NCBI GenBank assembly: GCA_900078775.1
Contig: LT549889.1
Span: 1,550,001-1,614,000 of the forward strand
From: Mycolicibacterium aurum
Lineage (GTDB): Bacteria > Actinomycetota > Actinomycetes > Mycobacteriales > Mycobacteriaceae
Length of the DNA: 64,000 bases
Reading direction: 5' to 3'
The translations under genes and the position numbers were made by a program. Shown here piece after piece: positions 52,490-63,021 of this stretch (position 1 is its first letter; each line of letters starts with the position of its first letter). The notes under the pieces were generated by a model that ran no database searches, was not told the origin of the DNA, and was given only the letters and a program-made list of their open reading frames with translations.

Positions 52490-53845
52490 ATGACGATCGA
52501 CGACCTGCCGCGCACCTATGACGTGTCCGGGATCATCCGCGGGCCGGTCAGCGGTGTCGGCATCACCGCGGTACCCGGGTTCGGCACGGACACCGCGATT
52601 CTGGAGGCGAGGATCCCGGTTCCGGCCGCGCCGCCGCTGGATCCGTATGTCTCCCTGGGTGATCCGGACCCGCTCACCGGCATGGTCCGCGGCTCGGTGC
52701 GGATCGTGGGGGAGGACGGCCGGGAGGTGCGGTTCGAACCGGAATTCGCCACCACCGCCCGGGGCGGCCTTGTCGCGGTCGATCCGGGCACCGGGCGGTT
52801 CACCTACACCCCGTCGGTACCGGCCCGGCAGATCGCCCGCACCAGCACCGATTTCCGGGACAAAGTCGACACCTTCACCGTCGAGGTCGTCGACGCCCAC
52901 GACACCCGGGCCCAGGCGCACGTCGTCGTCGCGATCCTGCCCGCAGACGTACTGCTGTCCGGGGCCGCTCTCGGCGGCCGACCCACCCCCAACGGTGTGC
53001 TGACCGGTCGCATCGACGCGGCGGCCTGGGACGGTGCGCGGGTGACCTACAGCCTGGCCAATCCGTCGAATCCGGCGGATTCCACCGAGGAATCGGCGCT
53101 CTCCGAGAAGGGCGGACTGGTCCAGCTCGACCCGGACACCGGAGAGTTCCTCTTCGTCCCGCCGGTCGGTGACGCCGCGGCGACTCCGGAGGTCGACCGG
53201 TTCGTCGTCAGGGCGATCGATCCGGATGGTGCGACCGCCGACATCACCGTGGTGGCGCAGGCCCACCTCACGATCGAAGCGCAAACTCGCAGCACGGCAC
53301 CCGGCGTGCAGCGCGGCCGGCTGCTGGTCGACGACGATATCCCGCTGACCTTCGGCCTGGGCGTCGCCCCGAGCAAAGGCATCGCGCGGGTCGACCAGTT
53401 CGGCGGCTACCTCTACACCCGGGTGCCGGGGGCGCACGGGTCCGCGGAGGACAGCTTCACCATCCTGGGCACCGACGGCTACGGCCGCTCGCTCACGGTC
53501 GCCACCGTCACCGTGTGCCCACCGCTGGACGGCGCCTGGAGCGACGATGCGGCGCACCGCACGGTCGGTGCCAGCGGCCGCGGGCAGGGGCTGTCGACCG
53601 GGGACTGGACCACCACCATCGCGGGGGTGGGCCCCGGCGCCAGGTATTCGGTGCACCAGACCGACCCGCACGGTTTCGTCATGATCGCGAGCACGGCGCC
53701 GGGGAAATGGGCGGTGCACTACGAGTCGATGGCACCGAAGGCCCAAGGCCGCCATCCCGGCGAGACGTTCACCGTCCGGTATCGGGACTCGCAGGCCGGG
53801 GCCGATGACGCCCCGGCTGTGACGGAAGTGACATACGTGTTCTGA
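52490..53845 (+). CDS. Second cadherin/VCBS-like repeat protein, no signal peptide
   Basis: A 451-residue protein with its own AGGGAGA ribosome site before ATG 52490. After about 45 residues come three beta-sandwich modules related to those of the preceding gene. The first is C-like (GLVAVDPGTGRFTYTPSVPA, DKVDTFTVEVVD), the second A-like (NGVLTGRIDAAAWDG, GLVQLDPDTGEFLFVPP) and the third B-like (YLYTRVPGAHGSAEDSFTI, VATVTVCP). A unique C-terminal part of about 110 residues follows. There is no signal peptide or membrane helix, so export is unexplained. The module order continues the A-B-C cycle of the upstream protein, which suggests descent by splitting of one longer gene. Confidence 0.75.
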   Translation: MTIDDLPRTYDVSGIIRGPVSGVGITAVPGFGTDTAILEARIPVPAAPPLDPYVSLGDPDPLTGMVRGSVRIVGEDGREVRFEPEFATTARGGLVAVDPGTGRFTYTPSVPARQIARTSTDFRDKVDTFTVEVVDAHDTRAQAHVVVAILPADVLLSGAALGGRPTPNGVLTGRIDAAAWDGARVTYSLANPSNPADSTEESALSEKGGLVQLDPDTGEFLFVPPVGDAAATPEVDRFVVRAIDPDGATADITVVAQAHLTIEAQTRSTAPGVQRGRLLVDDDIPLTFGLGVAPSKGIARVDQFGGYLYTRVPGAHGSAEDSFTILGTDGYGRSLTVATVTVCPPLDGAWSDDAAHRTVGASGRGQGLSTGDWTTTIAGVGPGARYSVHQTDPHGFVMIASTAPGKWAVHYESMAPKAQGRHPGETFTVRYRDSQAGADDAPAVTEVTYVF

Positions 53846-53864
53846 CCAGCGTATCCAGGCTCAC

Positions 53865-53900
53865 ATTGCCCGTCGGTCCGGTATTGGACCGGCGGGCAAT
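53865..53900. terminator. Hairpin terminator after the repeat-protein genes
   Basis: ATTGCCCGTCGGTCC (53865-53879) pairs with 53886-53900 over 15 positions with one T-G wobble and a 6-nt loop. There is no T-run, but mycobacterial terminators often lack one. It separates the repeat-protein unit from ribBA. Confidence 0.7.
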
Positions 53901-53996
53901 AACTGTTGATAGAGCGTGGTTCATACTGGTGAAGCCGTTCGGTGTGTGCCGATGCGCCGAATGGGTCGCTCACGAATCAGATGAAGGTGGCTAAAG

Positions 53997-56194
<2,198 letters not shown>

Positions 56195-56220
<26 letters not shown>

Positions 56221-56668
56221 CCTCGCCGGCGGCGCCGGTCTCCGGGGCCATCAGCGTGAACCCCAGGCTCTCGTAGACGGCCCGCGCGGTCGCGTTCTGC
56301 ACATGGACCCGCAACGTCACGCGCTGGGCCCGCTGCGCCCGCGCCCAGTTCACCGCCTCGGCCACCAGGGTGCGGCCCAGACCGAGCCCGCGTGCGGCGG
56401 GGTCCAGCCACAGCGAGTACAGATACACCGATTCGGAGCTCTGCCGTTGCGCACCGATCAGTCCGACCGGCCGGTTGTCGATCACGGCCGCGAATTGGGC
56501 GTGCGCCCGCAACCGGCGGCGCCACTGTGCCGCGGTGAAGGTCGATTCCAGCCGGTACTGCGGATCCTCGGTACCCAGCGAATCGGTCAGCGCGCGCAGC
56601 CGCATCCCGGCGAACACCCGCCAGTCGGCCTCGGTCAGCCGGGTGATCCGGGCCTGCGCCATCCTCAT
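56195..56668 (-). CDS. GNAT-family N-acetyltransferase
   Basis: A 157-residue GNAT enzyme. Motif A, the acetyl-CoA pyrophosphate loop, is WLDPAARGLGLGRTLVAEAV. Motif B is RVTLRVHVQNATARAVYESL followed by GFTLMAPE. The acceptor substrate is unknown. Start ATG 56668 or 56662. Its gene converges on the PH-domain gene and diverges from the 239-residue gene upstream of murL, with only 45 nt between. Confidence 0.88.
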
Positions 56669-56713
56669 CGCCCCAGTATCGCCGCTGTTGGCTGCGGTAG
56701 GATCGGCGAGTCG

Positions 56714-57433
56714 ATGAGTACCTTGGAGTTCGTCTCAGCCTCCGCTCTGGTCGCCGGTCTGGGCGCCCATCCCACACTCACCGCCCCGCTGAGGTGCGGC
56801 CGCACCGCCGACGTCGCCCCGCTCTGGCGGCGGCTCGATGAGGCCGCCCGCTTCTTCGGCACCGCGATCCCACCGGTCACCGTGCTGCACGACGCAGTGC
56901 ACGGATTCCTCGCCGAGACCGCCATCCGGTACGGGGAGGTCACGGTGGCCGCCCGGATCCAGCTGCTCGAGGTGGGCGGTCACGCCGGGTTCGTGGTGTC
57001 CGGCACGGTGATCGAACCCGTCCGGGCCGAGCCAGTGGCGGTGGCCGTGCGGCCGGGACCGGTCGAGGACCGCACCCCGCACTGGCGCCGGATGGCGGCC
57101 CGCACCAGCAGCGCCGCCGAGGCCGACCTGCACGAGCGCGAGTTGCGCGGTGCCGGGTACGCCGACGAGGTGTACGGGGACGGTGCGCTGATCGGTGGCC
57201 CGCGGTTGGGCGCCCTGATCGTCGAGACCAGCGCCGGGATGACCGGTCTCGGTACCGACCGGCTGATGCTGCTACAGCCCGCCGGACTGCTCGACACCGA
57301 GGTGTCCGGGGCGGAGTCCGTCGTGCTGGCGGAGACGAAACGCGCGTGGTGGGTGTCGCCGCGGTTCGAGACCCACCCGGTCCGCGTCATCGGCACCCAC
57401 CATTTCGAGCCGGAGGTGCCGGGCCATGAGTGA
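56714..57433 (+). CDS. Unrecognised protein upstream of murL
   Basis: A 239-residue protein I cannot assign. There is no signal peptide, membrane helix or cysteine cluster. The layout weakly recalls class IV PLP-dependent aminotransferases: LRCGRTADVAPLWRRLDEAA near residue 27, then HWRRMAARTSSAAEADLHER near 124, GYADEVYGDGALIGG, and a C-terminal TDRLMLLQPAGLLDTEVSG. The catalytic lysine region has Arg (WRRM), so it is probably not an active aminotransferase if related at all. ATG 56714 begins the unit, and an 8-nt overlap with murL shows tight coupling. It may be a partner or modifier of the MurL/MurD2 enzymes. Confidence 0.7.
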   Translation: MSTLEFVSASALVAGLGAHPTLTAPLRCGRTADVAPLWRRLDEAARFFGTAIPPVTVLHDAVHGFLAETAIRYGEVTVAARIQLLEVGGHAGFVVSGTVIEPVRAEPVAVAVRPGPVEDRTPHWRRMAARTSSAAEADLHERELRGAGYADEVYGDGALIGGPRLGALIVETSAGMTGLGTDRLMLLQPAGLLDTEVSGAESVVLAETKRAWWVSPRFETHPVRVIGTHHFEPEVPGHE

Positions 57434-58748
57434 GACGTTCCCCCGAGAGTCCTTCGACGCGTTCGTGATCGACGGCCATGACTGGGACGGCGACGCGCTG
57501 TGCCTGCACTACACGCTGCGCGGCCCGGAGCCGATCGGCTTCACCGAGGTGATCGACTTCGGCGGTATCCTCGCCGGTGCGCGACCGGACCCGCTGCTGT
57601 GCCGGCTGCTGACGCTGACCTGCTCGCTGAGCTACTACAAGGCCGCCGCCCCCGGAAACATCGAGATCGCCTTCCCCACCACCGATTTCGAGCGCCGTTA
57701 TCTGGCCACTCTGATCGAGGGCGGGCTCGGCGAATTCGCCTACACCAACCAGCTGCCGGACGCGCTGACGCCCCGGATCACCGGGCCGGCGGCCGACGAC
57801 CGCCCGCGGGACGCCGACGGCTGGGATCCGGCCGCGACCCCGCTGGTGCCGGTCGGCGGCGGTAAGGATTCGGTGGTCACCATCGAGGCGTTCCGCCGGC
57901 ACGGCATCGCCCCGATGCTGTTCAGCGTCAACCGCTACGACCCGATCGACCGCTGCATCGAGGTCAGCGGGCTGGACAGCGTGCACGTGCGGCGCAGCAT
58001 CGACCGCAAACTGATCGAGGCCAACGCCGCCGGGGCCTACAACGGCCACGTCCCGGTCACCGCGATCAACAGCGTGATCGGGCTGATGGTCGCCGACGCC
58101 CGCGGGTTCGGGCCGGTGGTGCTGTCCAACGAACGATCCTCGAACATCGGCAATGTGGAGTGGTTGGGTCGCGACATCAACCACCAGTGGTCCAAGTCCC
58201 TGGCATACGAGAGCCTGCTGCGAGACACGCTGGCACGACACGGATTCAATCCGGACCGCTACTTCTCGCTGCTGCGCGGGCTGTCCGAGTCGCAGATCGC
58301 CGACCGGTTCGCCACCGCGGACGAATACTTCGGCGTGTTCACCAGCTGCAACCGGCTGTTCGCCCTGGACCCGAGTCGGCGCGCCAGCTCATGGTGCGGG
58401 CAGTGCCCGAAGTGCCAGTTCGTGTTCGTGCTGCTGGCGCCGCGGCTGGGCCGGGCGACCTGCGAGAAGATCTTCGGCCGCAATCTGTTCGCCGACACCG
58501 GCAATCGGGACGGCATGGCCGACATCCTGGGTCTCGGAGTGCACAAACCGTTCGAATGCGTGGGGGAGTACTACGAGGCCGCCGAGGCGATGCTCGCGGT
58601 GATCGACGACCCGCAATGGCAGGGACTGGAGTTGGTCGACGAATTCGCCGGGCGGCGAACGCAACTGGCGGCCGTCGCGGTGAACCCGGATCCCGGGCCC
58701 GCCGCACACCATGTGCCGGACCGGTATGCGAAGTTGCTCGATGACTGA
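57426..58748 (+). CDS. murL: UDP-MurNAc-L-Ala-L-Glu epimerase, MurL type
   Basis: A 440-residue protein matching MurL. In Xanthomonas oryzae MurL converts the terminal L-Glu of UDP-MurNAc-L-Ala-L-Glu to D-Glu with ATP. Features are FDPL-like SLSYYKAAAPGNIEI, the PP-loop-like VGGGKDSVVTIEAFR (residues 144-149), VPVTAINSVIGLMVADA, LSNERSSNIGN and HQWSKSLAYE. A cysteine cluster C324-x2-C327-x2-C330 in WCGQCPKCQFVFVLL looks like a metal site. The next gene is the matching MurD2-type ligase, overlapping by 8 nt, which makes the assignment strong. Family identity is from memory of motifs. Confidence 0.85.
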   Translation: MSETFPRESFDAFVIDGHDWDGDALCLHYTLRGPEPIGFTEVIDFGGILAGARPDPLLCRLLTLTCSLSYYKAAAPGNIEIAFPTTDFERRYLATLIEGGLGEFAYTNQLPDALTPRITGPAADDRPRDADGWDPAATPLVPVGGGKDSVVTIEAFRRHGIAPMLFSVNRYDPIDRCIEVSGLDSVHVRRSIDRKLIEANAAGAYNGHVPVTAINSVIGLMVADARGFGPVVLSNERSSNIGNVEWLGRDINHQWSKSLAYESLLRDTLARHGFNPDRYFSLLRGLSESQIADRFATADEYFGVFTSCNRLFALDPSRRASSWCGQCPKCQFVFVLLAPRLGRATCEKIFGRNLFADTGNRDGMADILGLGVHKPFECVGEYYEAAEAMLAVIDDPQWQGLELVDEFAGRRTQLAAVAVNPDPGPAAHHVPDRYAKLLDD

Positions 58749-60042
58749 GCTGGCCGGCCGGGTCGTCGGCATCTGGGGGCTGGGCAAGGAGGGGCTGTCG
58801 ATGGCCCGCACGGCCGCCGCGCACGGCGCTGCCCGCATCATCGCGGTCGACGACCGCGCCGCCACCGAGGCGCCCGAGATCGAAAACCTGGCAGTCCATT
58901 TGGGCCCCGACGCGCCGGCCGTGCTGCGGCGGGCCGACGTCGTGTTCGTCAGCCCCGGCGTGCCCTGGCGGCATCCGGTCTTCGAGGACCTGCGCCGCGG
59001 CGCGGCATCGGGCACCGGCCCGGAGGTGTCCAACGCCGCGGACTGGTACATGAGCCGGCACGGCGCCCGCACCGTCGGCGTCACCGGCACCAAGGGCAAG
59101 AGCACCACCGCCGCCTTCCTGGCGCATCTGCTGACCACACTGGGCGTCCCGGCGGTCGCCGCCGGGAACATCGGGACCCCGCTGTCGGATCTGGAACCCG
59201 GCGCGCACGAATGGGTGGTCGCCGAACTGTCCAGCCAGCAGTGCGCACTGCTGCGCACCCCGCCCGCGTTCGCGGTCATCACCAACCTGTACCAGGACCA
59301 TCTCGACTTCCACGGCGATGTGACGGCCTACTACCAGGCCAAATCGCACATTTTTGGGCCGTCCACCCGTGCCCTGGTGACCACCCGGGCGGTGCTGGAA
59401 TCCCTTGCTGCGATCGGGATCTCGCAGTTCCCCGCGCGGTGCGAGGTGGATCCGTCCGCGGTCCGGGTACCGGCCGGGGAGTCGGTGCTGTCGTATTCGC
59501 ACAACACCGTGAACGCCGCACTCGCCGCCTCCGCCGCCGCCCAGGTGCTCGGCCGGGCGGTGACCGACGCCGAGGTGGACGCGGCCGCCGCCTCGTTCAC
59601 CGGGCTGCCGCACCGGCTGCAGACCGTCCGCCGCACCGGGGCCACCCGCTGGATCGACGACACGCTGGCCACCACCGGCGAGGCGGTGGTGGCCGCGCTG
59701 CACGCGATGCGCCCGGACGAGGAGATCGCCCTGATCGTCGGCGGCATGGACCGGTCCCTGGACTACCGCCAACTCGACGACTACCTGTGCAGCGGGCAGC
59801 GCCGGGTGCGGCTGATCCAGGGGCCGAGCAACGGTACCCGGATCGGTGTGCGCTTCGCCGCTGCGCACCCCGAACACACCCATCCGGTCGGCGACCTGCA
59901 GGAGGCGGTCCGGGTCGCCGCGGCGGCCGGTGTCGATGTGGTGCTGCTGTCCCCTGGTGCGGCCAGCTACGACATCTTTCGCAACTACGAAGAAAAAGCG
60001 GCGATGTACTGCAGTTATATCGACGTCGTAGACACGCTCTAA
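58741..60042 (+). CDS. murD2: UDP-MurNAc-L-alanine--L-glutamate ligase, MurD2 type
   Basis: A 433-residue Mur ligase: N-terminal Rossmann domain (VVGIWGLGKEGLSMARTAAA), central ATPase domain with GVTGTKGKST (residues 113-122) and NLYQDHLDFHGD, and C-terminal domain with LIVGGMDRSLDY and LLSPGAASYDIF. It is MurD-like but diverged, and no other dcw-cluster gene is near. Its coupling to murL indicates the MurD2 role: adding L-Glu, not D-Glu, to UDP-MurNAc-L-Ala before epimerisation. The start is ATG 58741. The stop TAA forms part of the uvrC -10 element. Confidence 0.85.
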   Translation: MTELAGRVVGIWGLGKEGLSMARTAAAHGAARIIAVDDRAATEAPEIENLAVHLGPDAPAVLRRADVVFVSPGVPWRHPVFEDLRRGAASGTGPEVSNAADWYMSRHGARTVGVTGTKGKSTTAAFLAHLLTTLGVPAVAAGNIGTPLSDLEPGAHEWVVAELSSQQCALLRTPPAFAVITNLYQDHLDFHGDVTAYYQAKSHIFGPSTRALVTTRAVLESLAAIGISQFPARCEVDPSAVRVPAGESVLSYSHNTVNAALAASAAAQVLGRAVTDAEVDAAAASFTGLPHRLQTVRRTGATRWIDDTLATTGEAVVAALHAMRPDEEIALIVGGMDRSLDYRQLDDYLCSGQRRVRLIQGPSNGTRIGVRFAAAHPEHTHPVGDLQEAVRVAAAAGVDVVLLSPGAASYDIFRNYEEKAAMYCSYIDVVDTL

Positions 60043-60051
60043 CCTGGACCC
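60040..60051 (+). promoter_or_regulatory. Leaderless-type promoter of uvrC overlapping the murD2 stop
   Basis: TAACCT (60040-60045) uses the murD2 stop TAA as its first bases, followed by 6 nt and GTG 60052. The hexamer is identical to that of ribE. Confidence 0.5.
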
Positions 60052-62139
60052 GTGCCCGATCCAGCGACTTACCGGCCCGCGCCGGGTTCGATTCCCGTCG
60101 AGCCCGGTGTCTATCGGTTCCGCGATCCGCACGGCCGGGTGATCTACGTCGGCAAGGCCAAGAGCCTGCGCAGCCGACTGAATTCCTACTTCGCCGACAT
60201 CTCCGGGCTGGCACCGCGTACCCGGCAGATGGTGATGACCGCGGGCAGCGTCGAGTGGACCGTGGTGACCACCGAGGTCGAGGCGCTACAGCTGGAATAC
60301 AACTGGATCAAGGAGTTCGACCCGCGGTTCAACATCCGTTACCGCGACGACAAGTCCTATCCGGTGCTGGCGGTCACCCTGAACGAGGAGTACCCGCGGC
60401 TGTTCGTCTACCGCGGGCCACGCCGCAAGGGGGTGCGCTACTTCGGGCCGTACTCGCACGCCTGGGCCATCCGCGAGACCCTCGACCTGCTGACCCGGGT
60501 GTTCCCGGCGCGCACCTGTTCGGCCGGTGTGTTCAAGCGGCACAGGCAGATCGACCGTCCGTGCCTGCTCGGCTACATCGACAAGTGCTCGGCGCCGTGC
60601 ATCAACCGGGTCAGCGCCGAACAGCACCGGCAGATCGTGCTGGACTTCTGCGACTTCCTGGCCGGCAAGACGGACCGGTTGGTCCGCGACATGGAACGGC
60701 AGATGAACGCCGCGGCCGAGGAACTCGACTTCGAGCGGGCGGCCCGGCTGCGCGACGACATCGGTGCGCTCAAGCGCGCGCTGGAGAAGCAGACCGTGGT
60801 GTTCGGCGACGGGACCGACGCCGATGTGGTGGCCTTCGCCGACGACGATCTGGAGGCGGCGGTCCAGGTGTTCCATGTCCGCGGCGGCCGGGTGCGCGGC
60901 CAGCGCGGATGGGTCGTGGAGAAGACTGGTGAGCCCGGGGACGAGGGGGAGGCGCCGCTCGTCGAGCAGTTCCTCACCCAGTTCTACGGGGACCAGGCCG
61001 AACTCAGCGTCGGCGGCTCCGACGAGGCCACCAACCCGGTGCCCAAAGAGGTTCTGGTGCCGGTACTTCCGGACAACGCCGGAGAACTGGCGGACTGGCT
61101 GTCGGGGCTGCGCGGGTCGCGGGTCTCGCTGCGGGTGCCCCAGCGCGGGGACAAGCGGGCGCTGGCCGAGACGGTGCAGCGCAACGCCCAGGAGGCGCTG
61201 GCCCAGCACAAGCTCAAGCGGGCCGGCGACTTCAACGCCAGATCCGAAGCGCTGCAAAGCATTCAGGAGAACCTCGGGCTGGCGGAGGCGCCGCTGCGCA
61301 TCGAATGTGTGGACATCAGCCACGTGCAGGGCACCGATGTGGTGGCCTCGCTGGTGGTGTTCGAGGACGGCCTGCCGCGCAAATCCGACTACCGGCACTA
61401 CGCGATCCGCGAGGCCGCCGGTGACGGCCGCTCCGACGATGTGGCGTCCATCGCCGAGGTCACCCGGCGCCGGTTCGCCCGCCACGTCGCCGACTCCGAA
61501 CAGCCGATGGCCGCCGAGGGCAAATCCCGCCGGTTCGCCTACCCGCCGAACCTGTTCGTCGTCGACGGCGGTGCGCCGCAGGTCAACGCGGCGGCCGCGG
61601 TACTCAAGGACCTCGGCGTCACCGACGTCGCGGTGATCGGCCTGGCCAAACGGCTGGAGGAGGTCTGGGTGCCCGGACCGGCGGAAGACCCGGTCATCTT
61701 CCCGCGCACCAGCGAGGGGCTGTACCTGCTGCAGCGGGTCCGCGACGAGGCCCACCGCTTCGCGATCACCTTCCACCGCAGCAAGCGGTCCAAGCGGATG
61801 ACGGCCTCGGCGCTGGACTCGGTGCGCGGTCTCGGCGAGCACCGGCGCAAGGCGCTGGTGACGCACTTCGGGTCGGTGTCGCGGCTGCGCGCGGCCAGCG
61901 TCGAGGAGATCACCGCGGTACCCGGCATCGGGGTGACGACGGCCAAGGCGGTGCTGGAAGCGCTGGGGGTGTCCCAGGACGCAACCCCCGAGCCGGCACC
62001 CGACGCGCCGAACGATTCCGACACGCCGAAGCCGGTTTTGCACGATGATCGTTCCCTGACCGATCTTCCCCCCACCGACGAGCAACCCGTCCCGGACCGA
62101 CCCAGAGAACAGATATCGGAGTGGCAGACCAGCGAATGA
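60052..62139 (+). CDS. uvrC: Excinuclease ABC subunit C
   Basis: Makes both incisions in nucleotide excision repair. The 695 residues show the GIY-YIG 3'-nuclease ([25 protein letters not shown]) and the UVR/UvrB-binding motif ([20 protein letters not shown] near residue 220). The RNase H-like 5'-nuclease includes [20 protein letters not shown] and [12 protein letters not shown]. Tandem HhH motifs near 580-640 read [20 protein letters not shown] and [19 protein letters not shown]. An acidic tail follows. The start is GTG 60052. Confidence 0.97.
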   Translation: MPDPATYRPAPGSIPVEPGVYRFRDPHGRVIYVGKAKSLRSRLNSYFADISGLAPRTRQMVMTAGSVEWTVVTTEVEALQLEYNWIKEFDPRFNIRYRDDKSYPVLAVTLNEEYPRLFVYRGPRRKGVRYFGPYSHAWAIRETLDLLTRVFPARTCSAGVFKRHRQIDRPCLLGYIDKCSAPCINRVSAEQHRQIVLDFCDFLAGKTDRLVRDMERQMNAAAEELDFERAARLRDDIGALKRALEKQTVVFGDGTDADVVAFADDDLEAAVQVFHVRGGRVRGQRGWVVEKTGEPGDEGEAPLVEQFLTQFYGDQAELSVGGSDEATNPVPKEVLVPVLPDNAGELADWLSGLRGSRVSLRVPQRGDKRALAETVQRNAQEALAQHKLKRAGDFNARSEALQSIQENLGLAEAPLRIECVDISHVQGTDVVASLVVFEDGLPRKSDYRHYAIREAAGDGRSDDVASIAEVTRRRFARHVADSEQPMAAEGKSRRFAYPPNLFVVDGGAPQVNAAAAVLKDLGVTDVAVIGLAKRLEEVWVPGPAEDPVIFPRTSEGLYLLQRVRDEAHRFAITFHRSKRSKRMTASALDSVRGLGEHRRKALVTHFGSVSRLRAASVEEITAVPGIGVTTAKAVLEALGVSQDATPEPAPDAPNDSDTPKPVLHDDRSLTDLPPTDEQPVPDRPREQISEWQTSE

Positions 62140-63011
62140 GCGAGGAATCAGGCATTGAGGTCGTGCTGGTCACCGGATTGTCAGGCGCAGGCCGCGGCAC
62201 CGCCGCCAAAGTCCTGGAGGACCTCGGCTGGTACGTGGCGGACAATCTGCCACCCGAACTGATCGCCCGGATGGTCGATCTCGGGTTGGACGCGGGATCG
62301 CGGATCACCCAGCTGGCGCTGGTGATGGACGTCCGGTCACGCGGGTTCACTGGCGACCTGGACTCGGTACGCAACGAGCTGGCCACCCGCAGCATCCGCC
62401 CCCGGGTGCTGTTCATGGAGGCCGCCGACGAGATCCTGGTCCGGCGCTACGAACAGAACCGGCGCAGCCACCCGCTGCAGGGCAAGGGCACCCTGGGCGA
62501 GGGCATCGCCGCCGAGCGCGCCATGCTGGCCCCGGTGCGGGCGGCCGCGGACCTGGTGATCGACACCTCGACGTTGGCGGTGCCGGCGCTGCGGGAGAGC
62601 ATCGAGCGCTCCTTCGGGGGCGAGACGGTCGCCTCCACCAATGTGACGGTGGAGTCGTTCGGCTACAAGTACGGGCTGCCGATGGACGCCGACACGGTGA
62701 TGGACGTCCGCTTCATCCCCAACCCGCACTGGGTGGACGAACTGCGGCCGCACACCGGCCAGCACCCGGCCGTCCGGGACTTCGTGCTCGGACAGGAGGG
62801 CGCCGCGGAGTTCCTCGATACCTATCATCGGCTGCTGGGGGTGGTGATCGATGGTTACCGCCGGGAGGGAAAGCGGTACATGACGGTGGCCATCGGCTGC
62901 ACCGGGGGCAAGCACCGCAGCGTCGCGATCGCCGAGGCGCTCACGGAACGGTTGCGCAACGACGACCATCTGACGGTCCGGGCGCTGCACCGGGATCTGG
63001 GCCGCGAATGA
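62136..63011 (+). CDS. rapZ: RNase adapter/nucleotide-binding protein RapZ (Rv1421-like)
   Basis: A 291-residue member of the RapZ/YvcJ family. The P-loop is [20 protein letters not shown], with Arg where the usual Lys stands, as in the M. tuberculosis protein. [34 protein letters not shown] and [18 protein letters not shown] are the C-terminal signature. Start ATG 62136 overlaps the uvrC stop; GTG 62121 is possible. It lies in the conserved uvrC-rapZ-yvcK(-whiA) order. The actinobacterial role is not settled. Confidence 0.94.
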   Translation: MSEESGIEVVLVTGLSGAGRGTAAKVLEDLGWYVADNLPPELIARMVDLGLDAGSRITQLALVMDVRSRGFTGDLDSVRNELATRSIRPRVLFMEAADEILVRRYEQNRRSHPLQGKGTLGEGIAAERAMLAPVRAAADLVIDTSTLAVPALRESIERSFGGETVASTNVTVESFGYKYGLPMDADTVMDVRFIPNPHWVDELRPHTGQHPAVRDFVLGQEGAAEFLDTYHRLLGVVIDGYRREGKRYMTVAIGCTGGKHRSVAIAEALTERLRNDDHLTVRALHRDLGRE

Positions 63012-63021
63012 GGGGCCCGCT

